Counted from the stretch's first letter, positions 23,601 through 35,221 are shown. The stretch: DNA of 64,000 nucleotides from Mycocentrospora acerina (GCA_022701365.1 JAKUHH010000084.1:310001-374000); one strand, 5' to 3'. Numbers and translations are program-made. The notes: generated by a model from the letters alone, not told the origin.

Positions 23601-23861
23601 TTCGCAGCAGCTGGGGGCCATCAAGGCTGGGGACTCAACCTTGTCTGTCTTCGGAGAGCAACATCCATCAACACTCTGAGCGTCCTCATCTAAACTATTA
23701 CCGCAGCTATTCGCTCCGACCTTCGGCTTTGGCTTACACGTCTCGTCTCCTTCACAAGAAACAACGACACTGCCTGAATCGACGTTGATTAGCGGTGGGG
23801 TCGGTGTACGAGTCGATGCAGAAGCGGCCTTGGGCGCGCAACATCCAGATCCGCAGGCCAT
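20607..23861 (-). CDS. P1B-type copper-transporting ATPase with Cys-rich N-terminus
   Basis: Pumps Cu+ (or a related soft metal) across a membrane with ATP; homologues act in copper loading or detoxification. Two exons (23861-23531 and 23476-20607, 54-bp intron) give 1066 residues. The first 250 residues carry seven Cys-Cys pairs, several as CC-x-P-K/Q (CCAPK, CCSPK, CCAPQ, CCPPK), then one canonical metal-binding site GMTCTGC. Catalytic hallmarks follow in order: TGES, the transport-site CPC in SCPCAIGLAVPM, the phosphorylation site DKTGTLTQG, the P1B-specific SSKHPIS (HP) and GDGTND. Eight membrane segments are apparent. The CPC plus Cys-rich tail resembles fungal CrpA-type detoxification pumps more than Ccc2-type Golgi pumps; this is inference. 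Zinc or cadmium specificity is less likely with CPC. Confidence 0.93.
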
Positions 23862-24422
23862 GGTGTATAAGAGGGAGATGTGACTGAATCAACTGCAAGG
23901 CAAGAATGATGCGTGATGCGATTGATAAATGCTGTGAAGAGATGGAGAAGGGTGTATGACACCGCCGATAGTACCCTTGGCGCCGGGTGGTTGGTCCAAT
24001 CCGACGGCGATACCACTTCAACCAAGGATCGAAAGTCGCGTTCATCTGATCGCCAAGGCGGTCGTCAGTCCGAAGAAACAGTGAGCAGGTGCCTTGTTGT
24101 TTTCGAAAAATGCAAAACCGGCGAACAACCACTCACCAGTATGAATATATGAGATGGGTCTCAAATGAAGACGAAGTGTGAAGGAACTTGCTCAGTCATT
24201 CTCACTTGTCCAGCGTTGATGAGCGGGCCCTTCTGATCATAGACGCAAGTTCAAGCAAGAACAGGTGTTCGCATTAGCTCTTGAGAGCGACTGGTGTTAT
24301 TCAGAGATTCATTTGTTATTTCAGTATCCATCACTTCGTATGCAGTCATAAAGTTCTTCCACATCGCCTTCTTCCACATCTTGAGGCTCCCATTTCTGTA
24401 CCTACTGATCCCATCCCCTCGT
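23862..24422. other. Intergenic, copper ATPase promoter
   Basis: Contains the 5' flank of the copper ATPase gene and the 3' end of the Aha1 transcript. No gene was recognised. Confidence 0.5.
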
Positions 24423-25538
24423 CTACAACACGGTACCAAATCCAAATGTGGTCTTGATGCTTCGGACATAGTACTGGTCCCAGTTTGTCTTTGTAGGCTC
24501 CTCCTGGCCAACTGGGACACCCTTCCACTCGACCCTCATGACCGTCACAGCATCAACATCATTCTGATCAAACCAGATGGAAAGTGTCGAGAAATGTCCG
24601 GCAGGCCACTGTGCAAGCCGCCATTTCTGGACGATGTGCGTAGGCTCTTGTAGCTCGGTGAATTCACCGCTCACATTTCCACCGAACAACTCGAACGTAC
24701 CACCTGGCTTCGCTCCAGTGAAGTTCTTGGGTGGTGAGCGGGTAAAAGCAGCAATGCGCTGGGGATCCGTAAAGGTCTGGAACAAGTTGGCTGCATCGGT
24801 GCGGAACTCTGTGCTATCAGTGATGGTGGTCACGTTCACTACAGCACCAGAACCAGCCTGCTGCGAGCTGGAAGCCGTCGTTGGGCCCGCAGACTTGTTG
24901 ACGCTCGAACTCGAGTACACCTTGGGTGTGCTGAAGCCACTGCCAGGATTGGACCCAGGCGCGTGCTGGATGTCTTTGCCGTGCTCAGTTCTGAGCGCTG
25001 GACCAAGCTTTGCTAGGCTCGTGCGCAGCTGGGGCAAAATCTTCGATCGCACCAGATCCTTCACGGGCTGTTTGCTGCTGTCCTCGGAGTAGACATCTAT
25101 ATCAAACTGAAGATGGGTTAGCCTGGTCACGCGATCATGGGTCAAGTCAAAAAAAACGGATTGCGCGACGGGAACATACGACATACTCGTCTTCCTCCGT
25201 GTCGTGGGCAACTTCAGGAATCGTGATCGTGCCACTCGTCTCCTCGCTTTCCTTGTTCTTGCCTGCCGACCAGGTCAGTCGGCTAAGCGTGCATCACGTC
25301 TAAGATTCTACGAACCGGAATATTCCAGCTTCAGCTTCACGTCAAAGATGGTGATGACTTTGCCCTTGCGCTGGCTCACGTCGACGTCTCCGTCCATGCT
25401 GACAACCTTGTCTACCTTCACCGAAACGCCATCCTGCTCAGCAGAGATCTGCGTCAATTCCTTGTCAAGATACTCTCGTGCCCAGCCCGACACGTCTTTA
25501 TTGACCCAATGCCAGTTGTTTGGGTTGTGAAGCACCAT
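24423..25538 (-). CDS. AHA1: Activator of Hsp90 ATPase (Aha1-type cochaperone)
   Basis: Cytosolic cochaperone that binds Hsp90 and stimulates its ATPase. Three exons (25538-25316, 25262-25180, 25106-24423) splice in frame to 329 residues. The N-terminal Aha1 domain starts NPNNWHWVNKDVSGWAREYL, the typical opening of the family, and runs to about residue 150. A Ser/Gly/Thr-rich linker follows (about 150-195). The C-terminal START-like AHSA1 domain begins near ITDSTEFRTDAANLFQTFTD and ends in the family's WDQYYVRSIKTTFGFG. Length is close to the usual 330-350. The promoter region upstream contains the four-copy TGACGT repeat, about 500 bp from the start. Confidence 0.95.
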
Positions 25539-26147
25539 CGTGGAAGACGGGAGCGCGGAGCTTATGAGGATTTACTAGCTGATTGACACGTAAGCATTTG
25601 CATTCAGAGAGCGTAAATACATTCATGCAGCAATGATTGATTATCAGAGGTAGACTTTGAGTCCAAGTAGCTGATCCGCATGTAAAGAGTACAAGTCTTC
25701 TCAGACTGGTGCCAGCGTGTATCTCATCCTTCAATCGGGGTGTGGGGGGTGAAATTCAGAGGAGCTGACTTACCAAGTATCACTTGAGCTGCGCCTGAAC
25801 TGTATGACCAATATTCGCAGGTAGACAGCAAGGGCAGCAAAGGTGGTTGACTTTGTGGTTGATATAGAGGGAGGTTATGAAGCAGAAACTTCGAGAAGTA
25901 TAGGTCCGCCGCCAAGCCAAGCCGGCCCGACGAATATCCGGCCCCCCATAGAAACCACCCCACGACAACTTGAGAGCTTACGCATCACAAACGGCAGGCT
26001 GAGTTGGTCGACAGTGTTTATTATATCCTACTCGACTACCTGACGTTTCCCTGCCATTATACATGACGTTCTCCTGCCATTATACCTGACGTTCCCCTGT
26101 CATTCTACCTGACGTTCCCCTGCCCTTCTACCGTGAAGATTCCGCGG
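25539..26147. promoter_or_regulatory. 5' flank of AHA1
   Basis: About 610 bp between the AHA1 start and the stop of the next minus-strand gene. It contains the 23-bp tandem array. No gene was recognised. Confidence 0.45.
26040..26131. repeat. 23-bp tandem repeat, four copies, each with TGACGT
   Basis: Units at 26040-26062, 26063-26085, 26086-26108 and 26109-26131, consensus CTGACGTTCCCCTGCCATTATAC with one to four changes per unit. TGACGTT is conserved in all four, at 26041, 26064, 26087 and 26110. TGACGT is a core recognised by ATF/CREB-type bZIP factors. Confidence 0.9.
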
Positions 26148-26754
26148 TCATTCAATTATGCCGCAGTTTTCGCTATCTCCGCGTTCATCGCATGGCTCGC
26201 CATGGTGCTTCCTCATGTTGTACTTGGCGTGAAACCTGATTTTCTCATCATGGTGGGCCTTCTTCATTTCGGCGTTGAGTTTGTGGTGTACCGCCTTGTT
26301 GGCCTTGAGCTTGTCATAGACCTTCTTCTCTTCGTCATTCAATGCCGCATACTTCTTGGCCTCCTTCTCATCATGGTGCTTCTTCTTCGCAGCCTTCTTC
26401 GCGGCCTTCTTCCTCTTCTTCTCTTCCTCTTTTTCCTTGCTGTGCCTCTTCTCTAGCATCGGGGGGGCTTCGTTGATTTGGTCATTCGGAGTGAGGATGC
26501 ACACATCTCTGTTCATCATGATCTCCTGAGTGCAAGTTAGAACAAAGCTTACAAATTCCATCAATATTTTCACGTACGCCGTTGTTCGTGCATTGGAGGT
26601 GCTTGCAGTATTCCATTCCCTGCTTCTTGCAGAGATCCTTGCATGGCACACAGTCTAGGCTTGGTGCCGCTCCGGGTGTCGGTGCTGCGAGGACTGGCAC
26701 CGAGAGGGCCAGCAGCACTGCTGCGGAAGAGAGGATTTGGGGGGAGAACCTCAT
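26148..26754 (-). CDS. Small secreted Cys-rich protein with Lys/His-rich C-terminus
   Basis: Two exons (26754-26578 and 26525-26148) joined over a 52-bp intron (GTACGT, branch CTAAC, CAG) give 184 residues. Residues 1-23 form a clear signal peptide (SSAAVLLALSVPVLAAP). The next 50 residues hold six closely spaced cysteines (DCVPCKDLCKK, YCKHLQC, RDVC). A possible Kex2 site (EKR) precedes a strongly charged region full of KK, EKE and HH (KKAAKKAAKKKHHDEKEAKK). The C-terminal tail has two more cysteines (PCDERGDSENC). I do not recognise a family. Size, signal and Cys pattern make it an effector or antimicrobial-type candidate, which is inference only. Without splicing, exon 1 alone would encode a 90-residue secreted peptide. 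Confidence 0.72.
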
Positions 26755-27857
26755 GTTGTAGTTCTCTGTGTTGACTTGTCTTCAAGCACAAATGGTTAGT
26801 GGTCTGTTGTGCATAGGTATACCATTCCAAGGAGGAAAGTATCTCATATACTTACTGGACTCTTTTGCAGTGCTTGCTTGTGGATGAAGAAGAAAAAAGA
26901 AGCAGCACAATGCAGTCTTATATAGACGAGCGGAGAGCACAGTACGAATCTCAACAGATTCTCATGCGTGGTAGTGAGGGGTTTGATCCGTTCAAAATTC
27001 TTTGGAAACTGGTACTCTCTGTGAACACACCATGGAAGTTTGCGGCATATTAGTCAAAACCAAGAGGGGATTTACATTGAAATAAGATGATTCCACACAA
27101 ACTGACTGAATCCCAAGGTTCCTCTATCTTTTTTTCTATATTGAAAGGTAGTTTATCTACGACTCTTTTGGTGCTGGTTCACTTTCATCACCCACCTCCT
27201 CCTAACCAGAAATAAATAATGGTTCCTAGAGGGGTGGAATAGAGTATTAATCATTCCAACCAAGATCAAAGCAACTAGAATTAAATCTTACTTGAAGGAG
27301 AATACTTGTTAGTCACTGTTTAGGTTGACTTTGGTATCAACACGGACCTCCGTCCGTTGTTCACCAATCTATACCATTCGACTCCATTTCCGGATGATCA
27401 GGTGCATCTAAAGTGTTACTTTGGCGAAATCAAAGCGTTGCTATCGAGTTGATTCCAGGCACTATATTTTTACTTCAAAGGGGCTTAGAAACATTCTTTT
27501 CATGCCACGCTTGGATCGATGATGATGCGCTCCACTTATCTGATTCGCTCTAAGTGATTCCAAGTTCATGTCCATTGAAACGAAACACTTGTAAATTCAT
27601 CATTCCCAATTTTTAAAATTTCCCTTTATTAAAAGCAGAGGCTCAAATTTGAGAAGTATTGATCGTATTCTAATTTTTTTCGTGGGTATCATCTACGTAA
27701 GAATCGAGTCGTGATGTGATTTACTTCTCATCATACGGAGTAACGGAATTGTTCTCCTTTGAGGATTCCCTCATAATCGCAAAGCTTTTGCCTTTTATTT
27801 CTCCACTTGAGCACTTCCTTTCAATCGCCCTTGATGTACCTCTGTCCATTTCTTTTC
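26755..27857. other. AT-rich gene-free interval
   Basis: About 1.1 kb between the secreted-protein gene start and the eL6 stop. Reading frames are short and unconvincing. Confidence 0.55.
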
Positions 27858-28505
27858 CTAAAACACCATCTCGTGGGGCTTCTCGTTGCTCCTCAGGCTG
27901 AAGCTAGCGCCCAAGTATCCCTCTAGATCTGGCACCTTCTTGATGTTCGCCATCAGCGCCTTGTCGACCTTCTTCTGGTCTTCTATCCGCTGGGGGTCCG
28001 TCTCCTTCTTTTGGGGTGCCTCGCCATCCTTGAAGAAGTCATCCTCGCCCTTGCCATCCTTCTTCTCCCGCAACCAGTACTCGTCCTTGCTCACGCGGTC
28101 CAAAACCTCCTCGTCAGCACCGGTAATGTCGACTACTGTGGATGTGGCAATGACGAAGCGGTGGTTGACGCGGCGCAGAGGCACGCCGTTGGACTTGAAG
28201 GGACCAGTAATGAGGAGTACGCCCTGTTCGAGGTGGCGGAGGAGAACGACGCGCTTGCCCCGGAAACGGCCAGAGAGAAGGATGAGAACTGTGCCGGGCG
28301 CGAGAGAGTCGCGGTATTTAGTTGGGTGCGCGGTCTTGCGGGCCTAGGGTATAAAATTAGCTCCTAATTCGCTCTTTCACCGCTTGCATGTCACTCGCGA
28401 CCAAAACAGCCCCAGAAACCGTCAAAACACAAATCTGGCGCATACCTTCTTCATCAGCGCCTCCTCCTCGGCGGGATAGTACTTTGAGGCTTTCTGGTCT
28501 GACAT
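27858..28505 (-). CDS. RPL6: 60S ribosomal protein eL6
   Basis: Structural protein of the cytosolic large ribosomal subunit. Exon 1 (28505-28446) encodes 20 residues ending EEEALMKK. After a GTATGC...CCTAG intron, exon 2 (28343-27858) starts ARKTAHPTKYRDSLAPGTVL and contains the KOW-like segment LLSGRFRGKRVVLL. It continues through GPFKSNGVPLRRVNHRFVIA, a family signature, and ends EKPHEMVF. The total is 181 residues, slightly short of the 190-200 typical in fungi, so an extra short 5' exon is possible. The gene borders a large gene-poor region upstream. Confidence 0.92.
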
Positions 28506-31500
28506 GATTAAAATTTGGTGATTCTGAACCTCAATTAGTCTTCTGCACATCGCCAGTAAAGTTTGGAGAGCAAAAATACCTTTGGTAGGCCGTGAAGTTG
28601 GATATATCGTTGTTGATGTCACCGTCGCGATAAAGAGCGGCATGTGGGAAGCTCGCTTGCAGCTTTATGAAGCTAGATCGGTTCTGGCTTAGCTGCAGAT
28701 CGTCTATCAGTAACGTTAAGCATGAGTGAACTTCATACGCATTGGCACCACTACAGACCTTCTCCCATTTCAGGCAATGACCTTGAAACAGTCGTTTCTA
28801 TCACCAATTTTGCCAAGATTTTTTTGATCCGATTAAACTAGGGACAGTCAGAGACATTTCGGTCAAACGAGACAATTGGGACGAACTAATCAGAGTAGTT
28901 GCATCAGATTTAGCCGGTCCTTGTAAGAGGTATAGTCGCCGCTTTTATCAAAGAGCCTTTGCAGATTTTCAAAGAAAGCCTTACATATCAGTCATTTCTA
29001 AAGGTTATTTAGCGATACCAATACCAATTTTATACTGCAACACCGCTTTAAATTAATAGTAGGCAATGAAAGGCCAAACGATTGTGAAAGCTGTGTATTT
29101 ACTGTCTAATCTAGTAAATCGTTTTCAAGATGAGTTCGGAGAGACCTTTATTGAATTAAAAACTATTTGACTTCCTCGCCTACACGATTGAAAGCACAAG
29201 TAGACGATGGACAATAAGTGGAAGAAACGGCCTACTTAAACATCGAACCAGTGCGGGCTGAATTATCAAGAAAATGAAAGTGTAAAGAGCTCGATGTCCC
29301 ATTGGCCATTCCTGGGCAACCCTCGCAAAGACATCTATCAGTTTTTGAAATCTTGGAACTGATTCGCATGAGAAAATCATTGGACTACCCATGAAAGCAA
29401 CAAAAAACGTCAAATTGACATATATAGGCAAAGCTAGCTTCTATCATGCTCGAGCGGTGACATTGAAATATATTTTTTATACATGTAGGCCCAAGTCTAG
29501 CCTTCTTTTCGAAATACTGTTGGTACAAAAATGTAACTCAAGTCTATATTCCAACAAGATCTCAAGCCTGTTGATTTCTTTGGCAAGAGGAATCGTACAT
29601 GACGTATTTTGTACGAACAATCAATTTTAGCGTGTTGTATATTTCGCTTAGTTGACTGCAGATATGTATTGAGATTGTTACTTCATAGACAATATCTAAG
29701 TTGTAATTTTGATATAGACGACGAAAGATGTGGCTATGAGCTTCAGACCGCTTGCATGTGCTAGTTGCATTGAAAGCAATTGAAGTAATTTAGACTCTAC
29801 GGGGAGAGATCATGGTGCAGCATCATTGAGTGAGGTGAGAATTTTTTTCAGTCTAGTGACGCAAGACTTTTGCGGATGTTGAGATCAACTAACAAATTTT
29901 AATTTGTTTTTATGCTACAGCCACTGCTTATCTGTGCAGCTACTGCTGAACCCACAGATGGAGACTAAGAGCATTTGCGAAGCACTGAATAGTTCGTCAT
30001 CTGTTCTACTGCTGCTCCGTGGCGATAGCAGAAAAAGCGCTTGTCTACCCTACCACGGAACAGAGGCACTGAAACATGGGTTTGAAAATAGTGAAGCAGC
30101 CAAGGCGTTATGTGGACAGTCACCGGTTTCTCCTGCATAATATCTGCAAGTCAGGATTACGCACCACCAAGACGTCCCCAGATCAGCCTCGGCACTTCAA
30201 AAGCAAGTCCAAGCATCAGCGACTGGCGATACATGCAAACCTTAAAACATGATGTGCCTCTCCTCGAAACCACAGCAGCCTTTCAAAAAATCTGAATCGA
30301 TTCTCAGACCGTGACAAGACCAAGCTAGATCGGTTGTACAATGCACATCTGCATCTCACCGACGGCCTGCATGGTATCTCGGCGAGAAACCTTCCTCTTG
30401 CTGGACTGGTCGCGCGGTTGCGTGTGCTTGCCAAGATGGAAGTCCCAAGAAAAGGCGCCAGGGAAATTATGCAAAACGAACAAAGTATGACTTGGCGATG
30501 TTCTTGAATGAGGCGCCGGACGAGTGAGTGAGGCTAGGTATTCAAGCAGTGAGTCTGTTCTCTGTTGAAGTCAAGGTACCTATGTACAAACAAACGAGAG
30601 GAAGAGATTTTAACACTATAGCTCTCTACGTAATCTACAAACCTACAAATCTAAATACACGTAAATATACAAGTAGCCCAGAAAACAAAACTATTTTTTC
30701 GCCTACATTTCATCCAGACGTTTTTCTTCTTCCTCTTCTCCTTCTCCTTGTCCCTCTTCCCCTATCCCACCCCCTATGCTTCCTCTCCAACACCCCCCAA
30801 AGTAGGCCAAACCCATCCTCCCACGACCCACATAGTTCCCACCCGTCAAGACAGCCAAGCAGACACACGGTGCATGCTTCAAACAGAAAAAGTTGTCCGT
30901 GCGCCAAGCCACTTCATCTGCGTTCAACGATTGAAGACAAAGTTTCCGCATTGGGGAGGCAAAATCACGTGCGCGCAGGGATGGGTGCTGCGGGTACAAA
31001 GGGCGCGGCGGTTTCGACTTTTTGTGATGGGGTTTTGCGCAATGTGTTGGTTTAGGTTTGGGTTGGGGGTGGGTATGGGGAAGTGTCACGGGTGGGAAGG
31101 TGGTGAGTTGTTATTGGGAGGGTGAAGGGGGGTTAGGGGGTTTTGGTAAGATGCTGATGTTCGGAGGGTGATTGTCAGTGAAGTTGTGAGATGTTGAATG
31201 TAGTGCTTAGGTAAGGTTATTATGGGTATTTGGGTTTGATGAGCGGTGTGTAGAGTATGGTGATGTTCAAAGGTTAGTCTATGATTTGGTGTGTCGTAGT
31301 TGGGGCTGTGGAGGGAGAGGCTTTTAGCGAGACGACAGCATGTATGGCTTACTTATTGGCTGATACTAGAGATAATCTGGGGCTGGTGTTATGGCTTCAA
31401 ATTTCATGTGCATGTATTCAAGGTTGATGTATACGGTTACGAGAAAAGTACGTATTTGAGTCCTCTGAATGGAAACATAAAGTTCAGTATGCAGACCTGC

Positions 31501-32885
31501 GGTTCTTCTGTACGCATGCGTCTGCATATTTTTGTTTCCTTCTTTACTAGGACAGCTGTCATGTTGAGCATTTTGCACGTCTAATTCGTGGGAAGATGGT
31601 TGTTAACATGCGCATACATTCATCTTTTACTCAGGCCAATCATTAGTCGTCAGTTGTTCACAAGTGGCGTTGGCCACCACTCTCGACTTAGTAAGTGGAA
31701 TGTGGATTTCGAAATTAAAACTGTATTTGTTCCGGAGATTACGGTATCTGGTGACGGATGGTTGTCAAAACAAAGAATGGACTAAGACATGGATTGCTTG
31801 GTTGGAAAAGAAAGTTCACAGGCTTGATCCTGCAAGCCCGTGTGTAAGCAACATTAGCTGGGATTGGCGGATCTCGACAATGAGGACCACGTACAGCTAG
31901 ATGTGACTGCGCATCTAGCACCGTGACTTTTGCTTTGAAATATGTACTGCTGGAACAATCCAAATACCAAGAGAAGACAGCTCTGGCTGCTAACACTGCC
32001 ACGAAACGCCGCTTTATTCGTAATCGTAGACGGCAGTGTTTTCGGAGGGTGCTCGGCCGATCGCCAACCGGAGACTCCGGGGGCAGTGAAGAGACAGAGC
32101 AAGCTGGTGTGATGGTTGTACCTTGATAGCGGCGAAGTTATTGGGAGATTGGCCTCGGACAAAAGACAGATGCGAGGCGGGCAGTGTCGCAGATTGGAGG
32201 CACCATCCCTTCTGGGCGATTTCGGCCTTAGGTTTCAGTGGATCGAATCTGTCGCGTGTTTCCAATGCTCGGCGCGACAGTCCGTGCGCGATCTGCAGCG
32301 GTGTGAATTGAGGTGCAGTGGCCAGTCGCGACGAGCCTTGGCAGGCATGACGTCGGCATTCGCACAGGATGACGCCAGCGCAGGCCATTGTGACAGCGTC
32401 AGCAACGCAGCTGCGCAACAGTGCAACAGCGACGGATGCCGACAGCGGGCAATCCTGCTTTGGCGATGCTGCGTGCGCGCGCAAAGCAAGAAACAGTTGA
32501 GAGAAGCATCAGCCGGAATGGTCTGGCGACGGCTGGCCTGCAGGGGCAAACGAGTGGAGCACATGTGGAGCTTGGCATCCTGGCTGTGTTGCTGGCGAGA
32601 CGCTTGCGCGAAGCCTCCAACCACGCGCCAGCCTCCGCCGTCATATCGACAAGAGTGCGGCTGCTGCGCCTTCTTCTTCACGCTTTCTCCCGCTGCTGCG
32701 TCCCTAGAACACCTACATAGTCCAGCCCGCCATTCGCCGCTCGGTGTCTTGTAAACTCCAGTCCGCCAATTGCACACCCCCTCGCACACCCTTTTCCCCC
32801 AAGCTGCCGAAACCAGTCTGAGACGGGTCCTACATATACCTGCCATCAGCTCCCTCGCGCGCGCCCGACTCCCCTCCTACCAGCA
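28506..32885. other. 4.4-kb gene-poor region between eL6 and the Ca2+/H+ exchanger
   Basis: Divergent flanks of two housekeeping genes with a long stretch between them. 28.7-30 kb is AT-rich with only short, low-quality frames. A pyrimidine-rich run lies at about 30712-30775, and G-rich tracts at 31060-31140. 31.9-32.85 kb is GC-rich with overlapping frames on both strands, none with a recognisable domain. I could not support any gene here, though a decayed element or a non-coding RNA is possible. Confidence 0.5.
31060..31140 (+). other. Two G-quadruplex-type motifs
   Basis: 31060-31080 reads GGG-TT-GGGGG-T-GGG-TAT-GGGG, and about 31116-31140 reads GGG-A-GGG-TGAA-GGGGGG-TTA-GGGGG. Both meet the four-run, short-loop definition of an intramolecular G-quadruplex on the plus strand. 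Confidence 0.7.
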
Positions 32886-34610
32886 ATGAGTAAGTCGACC
32901 TCTTTCCCAGTCGTGTCTCCGTCCCCGTCTTCGCCTTCGCGCCATTAGCACGTCTCGGCCGTGGCAGACTCAAGGGCCTTGGTAGGCAGTTTCTCTATCA
33001 ACACTTTGTTGAAGGGGTTCCTTGGCCAGGCGCAGCACTTTAGTACATCATCTTGGCAACAAAATGTTCATTAACCCGTCCTAACCTCACCACAGAGACC
33101 ATCAGGAAGGAATTCAACAAGCACGGTCGTGCGACTTCCCGTGTCAACAGCAACCCCGTCATGTCCAATAACGCCAATGGCTCCTACAACGAGTCGACGC
33201 CGCTCATAGGCCGCTCCAACGGCTCCCACGTCCACGACGAGGAGCCCAAGTGGAAGTCGATCCCCAAGCACGTCGTCCATCTGATCTGGGCCACGCTGGC
33301 CAGCAGCTATGTCAACATCTTCCTCGTCTTTGTGCCCATTGGCATCATCGCCGGCATCATGAGCTGGAACCCAACCGCCGTCTTCATCCTCAACTTCATC
33401 GCCATCATCCCGCTCGCCGCGCTGTTGAGCTTTGCGACCGAGGAACTCTCCGCGAAGCTCGGCCAGACGCTGGGTGGATTGATGAACGCGACTTTTGGAA
33501 ACGCCGTCGAGCTTATCGTACGTTTGCCACCTCACGCGCCCATTGCCACGCGACCACTGCTAACTCCAAGCTACAGGTGTCGATTGTCGCGCTCAGGCAG
33601 GGTGAAATCCGCATTGTGCAGGCCTCCATGTTGGGAAGCATCCTCTCCAACATCCTTCTCGTAAGCACAACCACAGTCGCCTCCACTTTACTGCGCTAAC
33701 AGCAAGATTACAGGTCCTGGGTTGCTGCTTCCTCGCTGGCGGAATCCGTGAACAGGAGCGCAGCTTCAACACCACTGTCGCCTCTACCATGTCGTCCCTT
33801 ATGGCAGTCGCATCCGCATCGCTCATCATCCCCGCTACCCTCTACGCTGTCATGGCCGATGGCAAGCCTGCGCACGACGCCGAGGCACAGAAGACTGTTC
33901 TTTTCCTCTCTCACGGCACCTCGATCATCATGCTTATCCTCTACATTCTCTACCTCTACTTCCAGCTCTACTCGCACCACGCCCTGTTCGCTGATGTCGA
34001 GAACCAAGAGGACGCGGACGAGTCTGAGGATGGCAACACCCTTTCGCCGGTTGCTGCAGGTGTCGCGCTGGTTATTGTGACCATTTTGGTCGCCATCTGC
34101 GCCGAATTCTTGGTTGATAGCATTGACTCGATTGTCGAATCTGCTCACATTAGCAAGACGTTTGTTGGAATGATTCTCATTCCTATTGTTGGAAACGCCG
34201 CCGAACACGTTACAGCCGTCATTGTTGCGTACAAGGGCAAGATGGACCTTGCTATCAACGTCGCTATCGGCTCCTCGCTCCAAATCGCCCTCTTCGTCAC
34301 CCCCTTCCTTGTCATTCTCGGCTGGATCATCAACGAAGCCATGACGCTGCAGTTCCAGGGCTTCGAGACCATCATCTTCTTTATCTCGGTTCTTATTGTC
34401 AACTACCTTATCCAGGATGGAAAGAGCAACTACCTTGAGGGCGCCATGTGCCTCGGAACGTAAGTACAACATTCTTCACGTTCACATGAGCCATTTACTA
34501 ACAAGCATTTCAGATACGCCATCATTGCTCTTGCATTCTACATCTACCCTGACGAGAAGGCTGGTGACATCACCGCCGAGATGGTGAAGAGATTCTTCAC
34601 TGCCCACTAG
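32886..34610 (+). CDS. VCX1: Vacuolar Ca2+/H+ exchanger (CAX family, Vcx1-like)
   Basis: Moves Ca2+ into the vacuole in exchange for protons. Five exons: 32886-32889, 33096-33517, 33577-33660, 33714-34459 and 34514-34610, giving 450 residues. The first exon is only ATGA; a 206-bp intron with GTAAGT and a CTAAC branch separates it from KTIRKEFNKHG. The cytosolic N-tail contains ESTPLIGR, then about 11 membrane segments. Both CAX signature repeats are present: GNAVELIVSIVALRQGEIRI with GSILSNILLVLGCCF, and GNAAEHVTAVIVAYKGKMDL with GSSLQIALFV. The two Glu residues in GNAxE are the known cation-binding pair. An acidic loop (ENQEDADESEDG) lies between the halves. Length is normal for the family. 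Confidence 0.95.
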
Positions 34611-35221
34611 AGTCGATGTTTTTTCTTAGTTAATCGCGAATACCCCACCTGTAACGAAATTTCGCCTCTTTGAGCAAGCCTTCGAAACCGTGGCTCTGTT
34701 TTTGTGTTTTTGTACATATTGGATACCAGCTTGAATGCACCTACTCCCAAAATTTAAGAGGTTCGCGTCGAACGTGTCCTCTCTTCTCCTTTTGTGTTCT
34801 CGTATCTTAATTTCCTTTGTTGCCGTGTATGATTATATATTTGTGTTTGGCCCGTTCCAAAGAGTCAGAGTGGTTAGGATCTCCTAGTGTTATATGTTGT
34901 TTTTGTGTCATTTCCTTGCCAAACCTGTACATCGGGGCTTCCAGAAATTTTACCCCCAAAAAAGAAAAATGGAGTGGTTGATTTGTTTCTTAATACAGAT
35001 TGAGATTGGGAGTGAGAGTTGTACGTAAAATAAGGAGGAATACCAATCCAAACCAAATCAGGGAAGACGAGATGACCAAACTCTGTGAAATTAAAAGATA
35101 CGGATTCTGTGTAGAGGCACGTCTGCACAGCACACAACTACTCCAACCAGTCAGCCAAGGTATCTCCAACACACTTCTCCTCTGCACTCACCATATTCCT
35201 TTCCCCCCTCCCCCTCCCTCT
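34611..35221. other. Convergent intergenic region
   Basis: 3' flanks of the exchanger and the GH81 gene. T-rich, with no gene recognised. Confidence 0.6.

Noticed and set aside
29904..30434. Short frames in the gene-poor gap that could be a gene remnant
   Set aside because: No recognisable motif and no consistent splice model.
32116..32846. Overlapping frames of about 200 residues on both strands
   Set aside because: GC-rich upstream flank of the exchanger gene; no domain, composition typical of chance frames.
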